Program-made: the position numbers and the translations under genes
Shown: one piece after another, positions 53,920 to 63,271 of the stretch
Position numbering within the stretch: the stretch's first letter is position 1
Layout of the letters: every line of letters begins with the position of its first letter
Source: Streptomyces griseoaurantiacus
Lineage (GTDB): Bacteria > Actinomycetota > Actinomycetes > Streptomycetales > Streptomycetaceae
DNA length: 64,000 bases
NCBI GenBank assembly: GCA_014656015.1
Contig: BNBP01000001.1
Span: forward strand, 242,515 to 306,514
Reading direction: 5' to 3'
Notes under the pieces: model-generated
Database searches by the model: none
Seen by the model: the letters and a program-made list of their open reading frames with translations, nothing else
Told to the model about the DNA's origin: nothing

Positions 53920-54005
53920 ATCCCGTCCGGCGCCGCCGACCCTCTCTGGTCTAGACCCGCTGCTACCGTCGCCCCGAGGACCACACACGGGCGAGAGGGG
54001 ACGAC

Positions 54006-55049
54006 GTGGGCGCGAGCGGCGAGGGCGGACGGCGGCGGGCGTACATCGGGTCGTACACGGCGGAGGGCGGCCTGGGCGTCCTGTGCGCGGCCGTCGACGA
54101 GGACAGCGGCGCCCTCACCCCCCTCGGCGCCTGCGACGAGGTGCCCGACCCCTCCTTCCTCGCGCTGTCGCCGAAGGACGGACTGCTCTACGCCGTCAGC
54201 GAGACCTCCGACGGTGCCGTCGCCGCCTTCCGCGTCACCGGCGACACCCCCGAGCGCCTCGGCGCCCCCGTCCCCGTCGGCGGCAAGGGCCCCACCCACC
54301 TCAGCGTCCACGCCGGGCACGTCCTGACCGCCAACTACGGCTCCGGCAGCGTCACGGCCGTCCCGCTGCGCGCCGACGGCACCCTCGCGGGCGCCGCCTC
54401 CGGCGTACTCCGGCACACCGGTTCGGGGCCCGACCCCAAACGGCAGCAGGGCCCGCACGCCCACCAGGTGCTGCCGGACCCCTCCGGCCGGTGGCTGGTG
54501 AGCGTCGACCTCGGAACCGACTCCGTCCGCGTCTGCGCCCTGGAGGCCGGGGTGCCGACCCTGCGCGGCGAGTACGCGCTGAGGCCCGGCTCCGGGCCCC
54601 GCCACCTCGCGTTCCACCCCGGCGGCGAGTACGCCTACGTCGTCAACGAACTCTCGCCCACGGTGACCGTCTGCCGCTGGGACGCCGGGACCGGCGCGCT
54701 CAAGCCGCTCGGCGAGACCTCCGTGCTGACCGGCGCACCCGAGGGCGACGCCTACCCGTCGGGGATCGTGGCCTCGCCCGACGGCCGGTTCGTGTGGACC
54801 GCGACCCGCGGCGAGGACGTGGTGTCCGTCCTCGCCGTCGAGGCCGGGGGCGAGACCCTGCGGCTCCTGGCGACCGTGCCCTGCGGCGGCGCCTGGCCCC
54901 GCGACCTCGCCCTGTCGGGCCGCTTCCTCTACGTGGCCAACGAGCACTCCGGCAACGTCGCCGGGTTCGCCGTCGACCCGGCCTCCGGGCTGCCGCGCGC
55001 GAGCGGCTCGCTGGAGGCGCCCGCGGCCTCCTGCGTCGTCTTCGGCTGA
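54006..55049 (+). CDS. lactonase family seven-bladed beta-propeller protein
   Basis: A 347-residue protein of the 6-phosphogluconolactonase-like (YbhE/Pgl) propeller family. Repeated blades are visible as YIGSYT at the N-terminus, PSFLALSPKDGLLYAVSE, GPTHLSVHAG, PHAHQVLPDPSGRWL and GPRHLAFHPGGEYAYVVNE. Family members hydrolyse sugar lactones or muconolactone; the substrate is not clear. It starts at GTG after GAGAGGGG. No signal peptide is evident. It stands alone, followed by the terminator at 55125. Confidence 0.87.
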   Translation: MGASGEGGRRRAYIGSYTAEGGLGVLCAAVDEDSGALTPLGACDEVPDPSFLALSPKDGLLYAVSETSDGAVAAFRVTGDTPERLGAPVPVGGKGPTHLSVHAGHVLTANYGSGSVTAVPLRADGTLAGAASGVLRHTGSGPDPKRQQGPHAHQVLPDPSGRWLVSVDLGTDSVRVCALEAGVPTLRGEYALRPGSGPRHLAFHPGGEYAYVVNELSPTVTVCRWDAGTGALKPLGETSVLTGAPEGDAYPSGIVASPDGRFVWTATRGEDVVSVLAVEAGGETLRLLATVPCGGAWPRDLALSGRFLYVANEHSGNVAGFAVDPASGLPRASGSLEAPAASCVVFG

Positions 55050-55124
55050 GCCGGCGGCTCGCTCAGGGCGCCTCACGGCACACGGCCGCGCGCCGGAAAG
55101 CCCCGGATGCGCCGGGACAGGCCG

Positions 55125-55160
55125 AAGGGCCCGCCTCCCCGAGGGGAGCGGGCCCTTTTC
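55125..55160. terminator. rho-independent terminator between lactonase and chelatase genes
   Basis: AAGGGCCCG...CGGGCCCTT (outer arms) with inner CTCCCC-GA-GGGGAG, followed on the plus strand by TTTTC. It ends the lactonase transcript and, read from the other side, probably also the leftward chelatase gene that ends at 55201. Confidence 0.8.
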
Positions 55161-55200
55161 GCGTTGCGTGCCGGACGGAGTCCCGCCGACGTCCCGGGGA

Positions 55201-56124
55201 TCAGCGCACCGGCGTGCCCTGGGGCTGCGGCTGGGCGATGCCGAGCGCCGTCGTGTACTTGGCGAGCACCAGCTTGCCGATCGCCGGGTAGGCGCCCAGC
55301 GGCTCGGCCGTGGCGCAGTCGGCCTCCTTCGCGGCGGCTTCGAGCAGGCCCTCGTCGAGTTCGGGGCCGATCAGGTACGGGGCGAGCGCGAGCTGCTGCG
55401 AGCCGGCCGCCCGCAGCTCCTCCGCCACGGCCGAGATCGAACCCTCCTCGTCCAGGGCCGCCGCCATCACCGGCACGGCGAGCCGCGCGGCGAGCAGCAT
55501 GCCGGTGATCCCGGCCGCCTGCACCGCCTCGTCGCCGCCCACGGCGGCCAGGACGATGCCGTCGGCGGCGGTCGCCACGGTGAACAGGCGGGCGCGGTCG
55601 GCGCGGGCCAGACCGGCCTCGGACAGCCGGACGTGCAGCGCCTCGGCGAGCAGCGGGTGCGGGCCGAGGACATCGGTCAGCTCCGCGGCGATCCGGCTCT
55701 CCATGACGGCCTGGCGGATCCGGCGCAGCAGCGCGTTGTCCGGACCGGCCAGCAGCGGCACGACGACACCCACCGGGCCGTCGGGCTCCTTGACGTCGTT
55801 GCCGGCGGCACGGGCCTGCTCGTAGCGGGCGGTGCGCTCCTCGGCCCCACGGGCCAGGACGTGCCCCAGCGCGGGGAACTCGGAGTCGTCCCCGTCCACG
55901 TACGCGATGCGGGCATCGAGGCCGGGCAGCTCGGACCGTGCGATGCTCACCACCTCTTCGGCGAGGCTGCGCATCGCGGCGCTGGGCGTGCCCGGCACCG
56001 CGAGGACGAGCGCGGGCGAACCCTCGGGAACCGCGAGGGGCTCCGGGCGGCGGTGCCGCCCGGGCTGACGCGGACGCGGCATTCGTACAGGCAGGCCATT
56101 CGCGGGCCCAGTGGGGGAGCTCAT
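55201..56124 (-). CDS. sirohydrochlorin chelatase-like (CbiX/SirB) protein
   Basis: A 307-residue protein with two CbiX-like halves (about 35-150 and 155-290). The first half has [11 protein letters not shown] where true chelatases have the metal-binding HGS motif, so the usual active-site His is absent here; [11 protein letters not shown] (about 175-185) may supply a His in the second half. Members insert cobalt or iron into sirohydrochlorin for B12 or sirohaem. No other tetrapyrrole gene is adjacent, and activity is uncertain. The 247 bp upstream (56125-56371) hold small hairpins but no gene. Confidence 0.75.
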   Translation of the reverse strand: MSSPTGPANGLPVRMPRPRQPGRHRRPEPLAVPEGSPALVLAVPGTPSAAMRSLAEEVVSIARSELPGLDARIAYVDGDDSEFPALGHVLARGAEERTARYEQARAAGNDVKEPDGPVGVVVPLLAGPDNALLRRIRQAVMESRIAAELTDVLGPHPLLAEALHVRLSEAGLARADRARLFTVATAADGIVLAAVGGDEAVQAAGITGMLLAARLAVPVMAAALDEEGSISAVAEELRAAGSQQLALAPYLIGPELDEGLLEAAAKEADCATAEPLGAYPAIGKLVLAKYTTALGIAQPQPQGTPVR

Positions 56125-56371
56125 GGCGCCGCATGCTACTGGCTTCCTGGGCTCCCCTGTTCGGGGAGGGTGCAGGTGAGCGGTATCCGTCCGGATTTGT
56201 CTGATGAGGTACGTACGAATTCGAGACGATCGACACGGTTGGACCATGTCGGCGGACGATTGTCGGAGCTGCCGGGGGAGCGGCGGGCCGTCCCTCCGGG
56301 GAGGGAACCCGCTCCGGGAGGGGTCATCCCTTCGGGTGGCCGAAAATGCGTGCCGAGGGCGTGGCCGGGGT

Positions 56372-57400
56372 CTATGGGGGCGCCGATGGCCGGTTTCCGG
56401 CCGTGCCGGGCAGGGTCCCGCTCCCGACCGTGACCCGGAGCAGGCGGGGGTCCTGCGGGAGGGGGAGGGGCCCGGCGGCGAGGGCGCCCGCGAGGCGTAC
56501 CGCGCCGTGCAGCGGATCGCCCTCGGCGGTCGTCCTTCGCGCGTGCGGCAGGCAGCGCGTCAGCTCCTGTGCCAGCGGGGCGGTGAAGGCCTCGCCCAGC
56601 TTCAGCAGGCCGCCGGTGACGGCCAGGCGGGGCTGCCCGGAGGGCGGGCAGACGGCCGCCGCCGACTCCGCGAGGTGCCTCGCGGCGGCCCGCAGCACCT
56701 CGGCCGCGACCGGGTCGCCCCCGGCGCAGCCGGCCACCTCGGGTGCGAAGGAGGCGAGGACGGCGGCACGGTCCGCCCGCGGGTAGATCCGTCCCGGCAA
56801 CTCGGCGACCGGCCCGAAGACCTCCTCGGCCCGCCGCAGCAGCGCGGCCGAACCGCCGGGTCGGCCGTCGTGGGCCCGCAGCGCGGCCTCCAGCCCGGCC
56901 CGGCCGATCCACGCCCCGCTCCCGCAGTCACCGAGCAGGTGCCCCCAGCCGTCCGCCCGGCGCCAGCCGGACAGATCCGTGCCGAGGGCGATCAGTCCGG
57001 TGCCCGCCGCGAGGACCGCGCCGGGCCGGAAGCCCAGCGCACCCGTGTAGGCGGTGACGGCGTCGGCGGTCAGCGCGAGCCGGGAGATCCCCAGCTCCCG
57101 TGCGAGGGCGGCCGGCAGCTCGGCCCGCAGGTCGTCGCCGAGCGTCGCCATGCCGGCCGCGCCGAGGGCCAGGGCGGCCGGCGCGCCGGCCCCCGCCTCG
57201 GCCAGCAGGCGCCGCACCGCCGGCACGAGCTGCTCCAGCAGATGCCGGGCCTCGATGCCGCGGTCCCCGGTGCGCACCGGCTCCCGCGAGACGAAGGGTT
57301 CGGCCACCGTGCCGCCGTCGGCCCGTGCCACCGCCACGCGGATGCCGGACCCGCCCGAGTCCACCCCGACCACCACCGCCCCGCCGCCGGGTACGGTCAC
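56372..57400 (-). CDS. BadF/BadG/N-acetylglucosamine-kinase-like ATPase
   Basis: A 342-residue ASKHA-fold sugar kinase candidate. The phosphate-1 loop [16 protein letters not shown] (about 9-24) starts the N-terminal lobe; [10 protein letters not shown] (about 120-129) and [16 protein letters not shown] (about 140-155) are the phosphate-2 and adenosine-region motifs. It probably phosphorylates an amino sugar such as N-acetylglucosamine in the cytosol. The GTG start overlaps the ung stop (GTGA), an odd pairing of a repair enzyme with a sugar kinase. The downstream region is about 250 bp without a gene. Confidence 0.85.
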   Translation of the reverse strand: MTVPGGGAVVVGVDSGGSGIRVAVARADGGTVAEPFVSREPVRTGDRGIEARHLLEQLVPAVRRLLAEAGAGAPAALALGAAGMATLGDDLRAELPAALARELGISRLALTADAVTAYTGALGFRPGAVLAAGTGLIALGTDLSGWRRADGWGHLLGDCGSGAWIGRAGLEAALRAHDGRPGGSAALLRRAEEVFGPVAELPGRIYPRADRAAVLASFAPEVAGCAGGDPVAAEVLRAAARHLAESAAAVCPPSGQPRLAVTGGLLKLGEAFTAPLAQELTRCLPHARRTTAEGDPLHGAVRLAGALAAGPLPLPQDPRLLRVTVGSGTLPGTAGNRPSAPP

Positions 57401-58074
57401 GGGAGGCGCCAGTCCACCGGGGTCGCGCCCTGACGGGCCAGCAGGTCGTTCGCGCGGCTGAACGGACGCGAGCCGAAGAAGCCCCGGTCGGCCGACATCG
57501 GGGAGGGGTGCGCGGACTCCACGGACGGCAGATCGCCGAGCAGCGGACGCAGGTTGCGGGCGTCGCGGCCCCACAGGATCGACACGAGCGGCCTGCCGCG
57601 CGCGACGAGGGCGCGGATGGCCTGCTCGGTGACCTCCTCCCAGCCCTTGCCCCGGTGCGCGCCCGGTTTGCGCGGGGCCGTGGTCAGCGCCCTGTTGAGC
57701 AGCAGCACTCCCTGCCGCGTCCACGGCGTCAGATCGCCGTCGGAGGGCTGAGGGAGCCCCAGATCGGTGTGCAGCTCGCGGAAGATGTTGAGCAGGCTGC
57801 CCGGCAGCGGCCGCACCTCGGGTGCGACGGAGAACGAGAGCCCCACCGCGTGCCCCGGCGTCGGGTACGGGTCCTGTCCGACGATCAGGACCCTCACCTC
57901 GTCGAAGGGCTGCTGGAAGGCCCGCAGGACGTTCGGCCCCGCCGGCAGGTAGGTCCGTCCGGCGGCGATCTCCGCGCGCAGGAAGTCGCCCATCTCGGCG
58001 ATCCTCCCGGCCACGGGGTCGAGGGCCTTCGCCCAGCCCGGTTCGACGATTTCGTGCAACGGTCGTGGTGCCAC
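57397..58074 (-). CDS. ung: uracil-DNA glycosylase, family 1
   Basis: A 225-residue DNA repair enzyme that removes uracil from DNA. The water-activating motif VGQDPYP (Asp68) and the C-terminal [13 protein letters not shown] loop with the catalytic His are intact. I chose GTG 58074 because AGGG lies 8 nt upstream; another GTG 9 bp earlier is possible. Its stop overlaps the start of the kinase gene. Confidence 0.95.
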   Translation of the reverse strand: MAPRPLHEIVEPGWAKALDPVAGRIAEMGDFLRAEIAAGRTYLPAGPNVLRAFQQPFDEVRVLIVGQDPYPTPGHAVGLSFSVAPEVRPLPGSLLNIFRELHTDLGLPQPSDGDLTPWTRQGVLLLNRALTTAPRKPGAHRGKGWEEVTEQAIRALVARGRPLVSILWGRDARNLRPLLGDLPSVESAHPSPMSADRGFFGSRPFSRANDLLARQGATPVDWRLP

Positions 58075-58202
58075 GGCCGTCACCCTACTGCCGGAGCCAC
58101 CGTGACGATCAACCGATGGCCGGCCGGTGACCGGAACCGGCCGTTCTGCCGCCGAACGGGCCGTCGTCCGGGCGGCGTCGACCACCGGCGGCGCGGAGCC
58201 GC

Positions 58203-59288
58203 TCACCCGGTCACCGCCGCCCGGACACACAGCACGTCCGGCAGGTGCGAGGCCAGCAGCCGCCAGCTGTCGCCCTCGTCCGCCGAGGCGTACACCTCGC
58301 CGTTGCGGTTGCCGAAGTAGACGCCCGCCGGATCGGCGTCGTCCGTGCACAGCGCGTCGCGCAGCACCGTTCCGTAGTGGTCCTCCCGCGGCAGCCCCGC
58401 GCTCAGCGGCTCCCAGGTGGCGCCCGCGTCGGCCGTGCGGAAGACCCGGCATCGGTGGTCCGCCGGAACCCGGTCGGCGTCGGCGTTGATCGGGAAGACG
58501 TACGCGGTGTCCCCGCGGTGCGGATGCGCGGCCACCGCGAACCCGAACGTGGACGGAAGACCCTCGCCGATGTCCGTCCAGTGCGCCCCGTTGTCGTCAC
58601 TGCGGTACACGCCCCAGTGGTTCTGCAGGTAGAGGCGGTCGGGCTCGGCCGCGTCCCGGGCGACCTTGTGCACGCACTGCCCGAACTCGGGGTCGGGGTC
58701 GGGCAGGAAGACCGCGGAGACACCGGAGTTGGACGGCTCCCAGCTCCCGCCGCCGTCCCGGGTGCGGAACACGCCCGCGGTGGAGACCGCGACCGTCACC
58801 GCGCCGGCGTCGCGCCGGTCGGTGAGCACCGTGTGCAGGCCCTCTCCGCCGCCGCCCGGCACCCATCTGTCCCGCGTCGGGTGCTCCCACAGCGGGCGGA
58901 CCAGGGAGAAGCTCTCGCCCCTGTCCTCCGAGCGGTACAGGGCGGCCGGTTCCGTGCCCGCGTACACCACGTCGGGCTCCGCGGCGGCCGGGTGCAGTTG
59001 CCAGACCCGCTCCAGCGAGGCCCCCGTGTCCTGGGGGAACCGCACGGCGGGCTTCGCCGGTTCCGTCCAGGTGCGCCCGAGGTCGTCGGAGTGGAAGACC
59101 GAGGGGCCCCAGTGCGCGCTGTCCCCTCCCACGAGCAGCCGGGGCGCCGGCCCGCGGGTGTCGATCGCGACGGAGTAGACCGCCTGCGCGTTGAAGTACG
59201 GCCGCTCGTCGAACTCCCAGACGCCACCCCGTCGGCGTCCGATGAACAGGCCCTTGCGGGTGCCCACGGTGAGCAGGACGTCGGACAT
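58203..59288 (-). CDS. BNR-repeat (sialidase/VPS10-like) beta-propeller protein
   Basis: A 361-residue soluble propeller protein. Asp-box repeats of the SxDxGxTW kind occur several times: [40 protein letters not shown] and SADEGDSW. There is no signal peptide and no sialidase catalytic pattern, so the name reflects fold only. Members are often annotated as glycosyl hydrolase or YCF48-like; function is unknown. GGAGG lies 8 nt before the ATG. It is downstream of, and in the same direction as, the TetR gene (77 bp gap). Confidence 0.82.
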   Translation of the reverse strand: MSDVLLTVGTRKGLFIGRRRGGVWEFDERPYFNAQAVYSVAIDTRGPAPRLLVGGDSAHWGPSVFHSDDLGRTWTEPAKPAVRFPQDTGASLERVWQLHPAAAEPDVVYAGTEPAALYRSEDRGESFSLVRPLWEHPTRDRWVPGGGGEGLHTVLTDRRDAGAVTVAVSTAGVFRTRDGGGSWEPSNSGVSAVFLPDPDPEFGQCVHKVARDAAEPDRLYLQNHWGVYRSDDNGAHWTDIGEGLPSTFGFAVAAHPHRGDTAYVFPINADADRVPADHRCRVFRTADAGATWEPLSAGLPREDHYGTVLRDALCTDDADPAGVYFGNRNGEVYASADEGDSWRLLASHLPDVLCVRAAVTG

Positions 59289-59365
59289 GCCGACCACCTC
59301 CGAAACCTCGTCGTTCCAGACACGGGTCAGTCTGCACCCGACCACTGACAGTGGCCCTCGGGCGC

Positions 59366-60118
59366 TCACGGCTCGAGCCGCGTGCCCTCTCGGGCGTCCT
59401 CCGGCGCGGGCCGCCCGGCCCCCTGCCGTGCCACTCGCTCCGCGTGCGCGTCGTCCCGGCGGTCGGTGGCGAAGAAGCGCGACAGATCGCCGGCGCGCGC
59501 CCCCTGCGCCCCCGAGGACTCGTCGCCCTCGGGTGGCGCCCCCTGTTCCCACGCGAGGCCGTAGCGGCCGAACAGTTCCGCGCGCAGCACCGGCAGCGGC
59601 ATCGGGGCCCCCGGCACGAGGGCGGCGTACACCGCACCCATCAGCAGGGCCCGCAGCATGGGGTAGTCCCGCTCGGGACGGTCCGAACCGCTGCGGACCA
59701 CCGTCTCGCGCAGCAGTTCCGCCAGCCGCTGCTGTTCGGGACAGCGCACGAAACCCTCGGCCTGCAGTATTCCGGCCATGTGCTCCCGCATGAGGACGGG
59801 ATGGTCGCGCGTCAGACCGAGGATCGCGTCGATCGCCCGCGCCATGCGCTCGTGCCCGTCCTCGGTCGACGGCGCGCGCTCCAGGCCCTCCTCCAGCGTG
59901 CGGTGCATCAGCCGGTGCACCGCCGACTGCAGCAGCTGCCGCTTGCCGGGGAAGTAGTACGACACCAGACCCCGGGCCGAGCCGGCGCGATCCGCGATGT
60001 CGGCCAGCGTCGTCGCCTCGTAACCGCGTTCCCCGACGAGTTCGACGGTGGCCTGCAGTAGCCGCTCCCGGGAACGTCGCCGCAATTCTTCGTTGACCGA
60101 GGCGCTGCGCGGCGACAT
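59366..60118 (-). CDS. TetR-family transcriptional regulator
   Basis: A 250-residue regulator. The HTH is LADIADRAGSARGLVSYYF (about 38-56), followed by a long ligand domain and a charged, low-complexity C-terminal tail (about 205-250). AGGAG precedes the ATG by 8 nt. A near-perfect 21-bp palindrome at 60133-60153 lies immediately upstream and covers part of the promoter, so it is probably autorepressed. The BNR-repeat gene downstream may share the transcript. Confidence 0.9.
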   Translation of the reverse strand: MSPRSASVNEELRRRSRERLLQATVELVGERGYEATTLADIADRAGSARGLVSYYFPGKRQLLQSAVHRLMHRTLEEGLERAPSTEDGHERMARAIDAILGLTRDHPVLMREHMAGILQAEGFVRCPEQQRLAELLRETVVRSGSDRPERDYPMLRALLMGAVYAALVPGAPMPLPVLRAELFGRYGLAWEQGAPPEGDESSGAQGARAGDLSRFFATDRRDDAHAERVARQGAGRPAPEDAREGTRLEP

Positions 60119-60132
60119 TCTGTAACTCCTGC

Positions 60133-60153
60133 GTTGACTGGCTGCCAGCCAAC
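60133..60153. promoter_or_regulatory. TetR autoregulatory operator overlapping the -10
   Basis: The 21-bp element starts GTTGACTGGC and ends GCCAGCCAAC; the 10-bp arms differ at one position. On the minus strand its edge overlaps TATAGT (60152-60157), a probable -10 box. It lies 14 bp upstream of the TetR start codon. Confidence 0.65.
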
Positions 60154-60361
60154 TATACTCAGCGCACCCCGGACCCGGTCGGCGCTGGTTCGTCGGGGCT
60201 GCCGTCTGTCTCGGGTGACGCGGGGGATCACCCGAGACAGGCGTGCGGGGCTTGCGGCCCAGGTCGGGAGCGCCGCGTCCCCCCGCGGGTGTACGCAGGT
60301 GTCGCCGTGCGGAGCGAGCCTCCCTAGAGTGGGGCGGGAGCCCCTTGGGAGGCGTACGGAC

Positions 60362-60607
60362 ATGGACGAGCAGCAGATCCTCGGCAGGATCACGGCCATG
60401 GTGGACGAGGAGCGCGCCCTGCGCGAGGCCCTTACGTCCGGCCGGATCGACAACGACACCGAACACCGGCGGCTCGGCGACATCGAGCGGGAACTGGACC
60501 AGTGCTGGGATCTGCTGCGCCGGCGCCGGGCGAAGACCGAGTTCGGCGAGAACCCCGACGAGGCCAGGGTGAGTCCTGTCTCGCAGGTCGAGAACTACCT
60601 GGAGTGA
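60362..60607 (+). CDS. DUF2630 small protein
   Basis: An 81-residue, highly charged, mostly helical protein with the DUF2630 signature: ILGRITAMVDEERALRE (about 6-22) and ELDQCWDLLRRRRAK (about 45-59). It may form a coiled coil. The family is common in actinobacteria with unknown function. GGGAGG precedes the ATG. It is in the opposite direction to the TetR gene, across a 243-bp gap, and converges on the PAP2 gene. Confidence 0.85.
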   Translation: MDEQQILGRITAMVDEERALREALTSGRIDNDTEHRRLGDIERELDQCWDLLRRRRAKTEFGENPDEARVSPVSQVENYLE

Positions 60608-60620
60608 GAGGCCGTACCGG

Positions 60621-61340
60621 TCAGGGCCGCCGCGCCGGCGGCCGGGCGCGCGTGCCGCCGTACCGGCGCTCGTACGTCACCACGGCCAGGGCGACCAGCA
60701 GGAGGCCGAGCAGCCAGCCGCCGAGGACGTCCGAGGGCCAGTGCACCCCGAGCCAGATCCGGGTCAGCCCCACCCCCGTGACCGACACGAGGGCGGCGGC
60801 CACCGCCGAGCGCCACAGCACGCGTCCGGCGCCGTACCGGCGCAGCAGCCACAGCAGCAGCCCGCACACCACCGTCGCCGTCAGCGCGTGACCGGAGGGG
60901 TAGGCGGCGTAGTGGGCCGAGTCGACGGGGTCGGGCCACACCGGACGCGGGCGGCCGACCAGGGCCTTGAGCGCCTGCTGCAGCAGGGTGCCCAGCGCGC
61001 ACGTGACCGCCACCCACAGCGCGAACGGCCGGTCGGAGCGGCGCCACACCAGCCACACCACGGCGGCCGCGCACAGCAGCCGCATGGTCACCGGGTCCCA
61101 GACCCAGTCCGTGAGGATCCGGCACGCGTGGGTGAGCCCGGCGTGCCCGACGGCTCCCCGGTGCGCGGCGCGGGCGAGCCCGGCGTCGGCGGAGAGGAGC
61201 GGACCCCAGGAGGAGGCGACCAGCGCGGTCAGCAGCACGGCGGGGGCGGCGAGGGCGGCGCACAGGGCCGCGCCGCGCCGGGTGCCGGCCCCGGGGGACG
61301 TCGGGGCTTCCGGTGGTGCGTCGGCGTGCGGCGGGTGCAT
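60621..61340 (-). CDS. PAP2-family membrane phosphatase
   Basis: A 239-residue protein with five or six transmembrane helices. The acid-phosphatase motifs are visible: KALVGRPRP (motif 1), YPSGHALT (motif 2) and RIWLGVHWPSDVLGG (motif 3), giving the catalytic His pair. It probably dephosphorylates undecaprenyl diphosphate or a phosphatidic acid-type lipid at the outer face. GGAG precedes the ATG by 6 nt. Only 13 bp separate its stop from that of the DUF2630 gene. Confidence 0.92.
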   Translation of the reverse strand: MHPPHADAPPEAPTSPGAGTRRGAALCAALAAPAVLLTALVASSWGPLLSADAGLARAAHRGAVGHAGLTHACRILTDWVWDPVTMRLLCAAAVVWLVWRRSDRPFALWVAVTCALGTLLQQALKALVGRPRPVWPDPVDSAHYAAYPSGHALTATVVCGLLLWLLRRYGAGRVLWRSAVAAALVSVTGVGLTRIWLGVHWPSDVLGGWLLGLLLVALAVVTYERRYGGTRARPPARRP

Positions 61341-61407
61341 GCTCGACTCCTCTCCGGCCGGCGGGGCCGGAAACCACACCGGGTGCGGTGGCCGGGCGGC
61401 CGCCCGT

Positions 61408-62343
61408 CTATCCTAGTGCCCGCAGTCCCGGGACGAACGCCACCAGGACGGGGACCACGGGTACCAGGGCCGCCACCGCGGTCAGGCGCAGCCGGTGGAC
61501 CGGCCTGAGCCGGTCGGGGGGCGTGAGCAGCCGGTTGACCCGCTGCGGGACATGCGCCTGCGGGGTGGGACAGGGGCCGAAGAGACCCCGGTCCTCGTTG
61601 AGCCCGACCAGGGCCAGGGCGGTGGTGAGACGGCCGAAGCGGCGGGAGGCCATGTCGTCGGCGGCCAGTTCGACCAGTCGGTGCATCTCGTCCCGGAACG
61701 CGGCGAACACCGGCACCTGCGGGAAACCGTTGGCCAGCGCGTCCGAACAGTGCAGCAGCCAGTCGTGCCGGGCCTGCGCGTGCCCCTGCTCGTGGGCCAG
61801 CACCGCGTCGAGCTGCTTTCCCCTGAGCCGGCGCAGGGCGGCGGTGGTGAGGGCGAGCTGCGGCGCGGCCCCCGGCAGCCACCAGGCGTCGGGGCGCTCG
61901 CCCTCGATGATCACAAGACGGTCCGAACCCGGCTCCTCGCCGGGCAGCAGCGGCGCGCGGACGAGGAGTTCCTTCCGGCTGCGCCGGCGGTGGGCGCGGG
62001 CCCGGAGGATCTCCCGCACCAGCATGGCCCCGCTCCACAGCCCGCCGCAGGCCAGCGTCACCGCCGTCGCGGCGGCCCACCCGCCGCCCGGGCCCAGCGC
62101 GTAGGCGTTGACGACGGAGTGCGGAGCCGGGGCGAAGACGTGTCCGCGGACGGCCTCCCAGGCGCCGGCCGCGCTCAGGGTCATCGACAGGACGCAGCAC
62201 ACGAGGACGGCCGCCACGACGCACTGCCAGACCCACAGGGCGACCACGGGTTCCCGGTCCGGCCAGTCGGCCCGGGCGAGCAGCCGTGGGGCGACGACGG
62301 CGGTCAAGGCGCCGAGCAGCAGCAGTGCCGCGGGAACCATCAT
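61408..62343 (-). CDS. M56 (BlaR1-like) membrane metallopeptidase
   Basis: A 311-residue protein. Three or four transmembrane helices surround a cytoplasmic or membrane-bound peptidase domain with the zinc motif HEQGH (about residues 185-189) and a downstream Glu in LVELAADDMA. M56 proteins are usually paired with a BlaI/CopY repressor gene; none lies beside it here. No sensor domain follows the peptidase. Two adjacent ATG codons (62338-62343) start the frame; there is no strong ribosome site. Confidence 0.85.
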   Translation of the reverse strand: MMVPAALLLLGALTAVVAPRLLARADWPDREPVVALWVWQCVVAAVLVCCVLSMTLSAAGAWEAVRGHVFAPAPHSVVNAYALGPGGGWAAATAVTLACGGLWSGAMLVREILRARAHRRRSRKELLVRAPLLPGEEPGSDRLVIIEGERPDAWWLPGAAPQLALTTAALRRLRGKQLDAVLAHEQGHAQARHDWLLHCSDALANGFPQVPVFAAFRDEMHRLVELAADDMASRRFGRLTTALALVGLNEDRGLFGPCPTPQAHVPQRVNRLLTPPDRLRPVHRLRLTAVAALVPVVPVLVAFVPGLRALG

Positions 62344-62486
62344 GGGTGAAGAGTATGAGCCGGGCGGTGTCCCGGGATACGCGCCGTCAGCGCAAAGTGA
62401 CGCACGCCACGGCCCGGGAGCGGCCGCCCCGGTGTGAAAGCGCGCAAGGCGGGGCACGCGGCCCGCTCGGCGCCTGCCGGGCGCTC

Positions 62487-63050
62487 TCACCTCATCAGCA
62501 GCATCGCGAGCATGCCCATCGCCATGGACAGCCGGCACGCGTGCGCCAGCTCGACCCGGTCCCGCCACGGCACGGCCCCCCGCGTGTCGCCCCCGAGGGC
62601 CGCCGCGGCCGGCACCAGCCGGGCGCCCGACCACAGCACGTACCCGGCGAAGTACAGCGCGAGCAGCCCCGTCACGGCCGGCGGCCCCGCGGCCGCCCCG
62701 TGCCCGTGATGACCCGAGGCGGAGGGGGCGAGCGACATGACGGCCGCCATGTAGACCATGGCGCCCGTACCGACGAGGTGGTGCAGATGGTGCCCGCCGG
62801 ACCGGGCCGCCCATCCCGCACGGACCGTCGCCGCGCCGAACACCGCCGCCCACGCGCCCCAGGCCCAGTGCGGCGGTGCCATGACCGCGGCCGGTACGGC
62901 CATGGCCGCCATCCCGAATCCCATCAGCGCCTCGGCGCCCGCCGTCCGGCGCTGCTCCTCGACGGCGCTGCGCGTGCGCAGCAGGCAGTAGGCCCCGGTC
63001 ACCGCGCACAGCGCGAAGAGCAGCCACCCGGGCGAAGCCGATCCGTGCAC
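62487..63050 (-). CDS. DUF5134 membrane protein
   Basis: A 187-residue protein with about five transmembrane helices and His-rich loops (GGHHLHHLVG, GHHGHG) that could bind copper or another metal. It fits the actinobacterial DUF5134 family, function unknown. I chose GTG 63050 because GGGGG lies 5 nt upstream and the family tends to begin HGxxSPGWLL. An ATG at 63128 would add 26 Arg/Gly-rich residues without a good ribosome site. It is 143 bp from the M56 gene, in the same direction. Confidence 0.75.
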   Translation of the reverse strand: MHGSASPGWLLFALCAVTGAYCLLRTRSAVEEQRRTAGAEALMGFGMAAMAVPAAVMAPPHWAWGAWAAVFGAATVRAGWAARSGGHHLHHLVGTGAMVYMAAVMSLAPSASGHHGHGAAAGPPAVTGLLALYFAGYVLWSGARLVPAAAALGGDTRGAVPWRDRVELAHACRLSMAMGMLAMLLMR

Positions 63051-63259
63051 CCGTACCCCCCGATCGTCGGTGCCGCGTCCCGCGGGGGGACGGCGGCCGA
63101 ACAGCCGGTGATTGCGGCCGGTCCTCACAGTCGGTCAGGGCATGCCCCGGCGGGAGGACGCGCAAAAGGGCGCAAAGGGGTAGCCGGGGGAGCGTGCGCC
63201 TCACGCCGCGCCTCCCAAGGGGCGCGAGCCGGATAATCATTCACGAGTAAAACACATGC

Positions 63260-63265
63260 TAATCT
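63260..63265 (+). promoter_or_regulatory. probable -10 of a leaderless promoter
   Basis: TAATCT lies 6 nt before the ATG of the last gene, inside a rare AT-rich stretch (GAGTAAAACACATGC then TCTTTTTC). No -35 of consensus type is seen 17-18 bp upstream. Transcription would start at or next to the ATG. Confidence 0.4.
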
Positions 63266-63271
63266 TTTTCC

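Noticed and set aside
52264..53988. A 574-codon frame opposite the FUSC gene
   Set aside because: Composition is Gly/Arg/Gln/His-rich noise; the plus-strand frame has clear transmembrane helices.
63230..63271. A metal-regulator box (Zur, Fur or DmdR type) in the AT-rich stretch before the last gene
   Set aside because: I could not find the expected dyads; it is better explained as a promoter.
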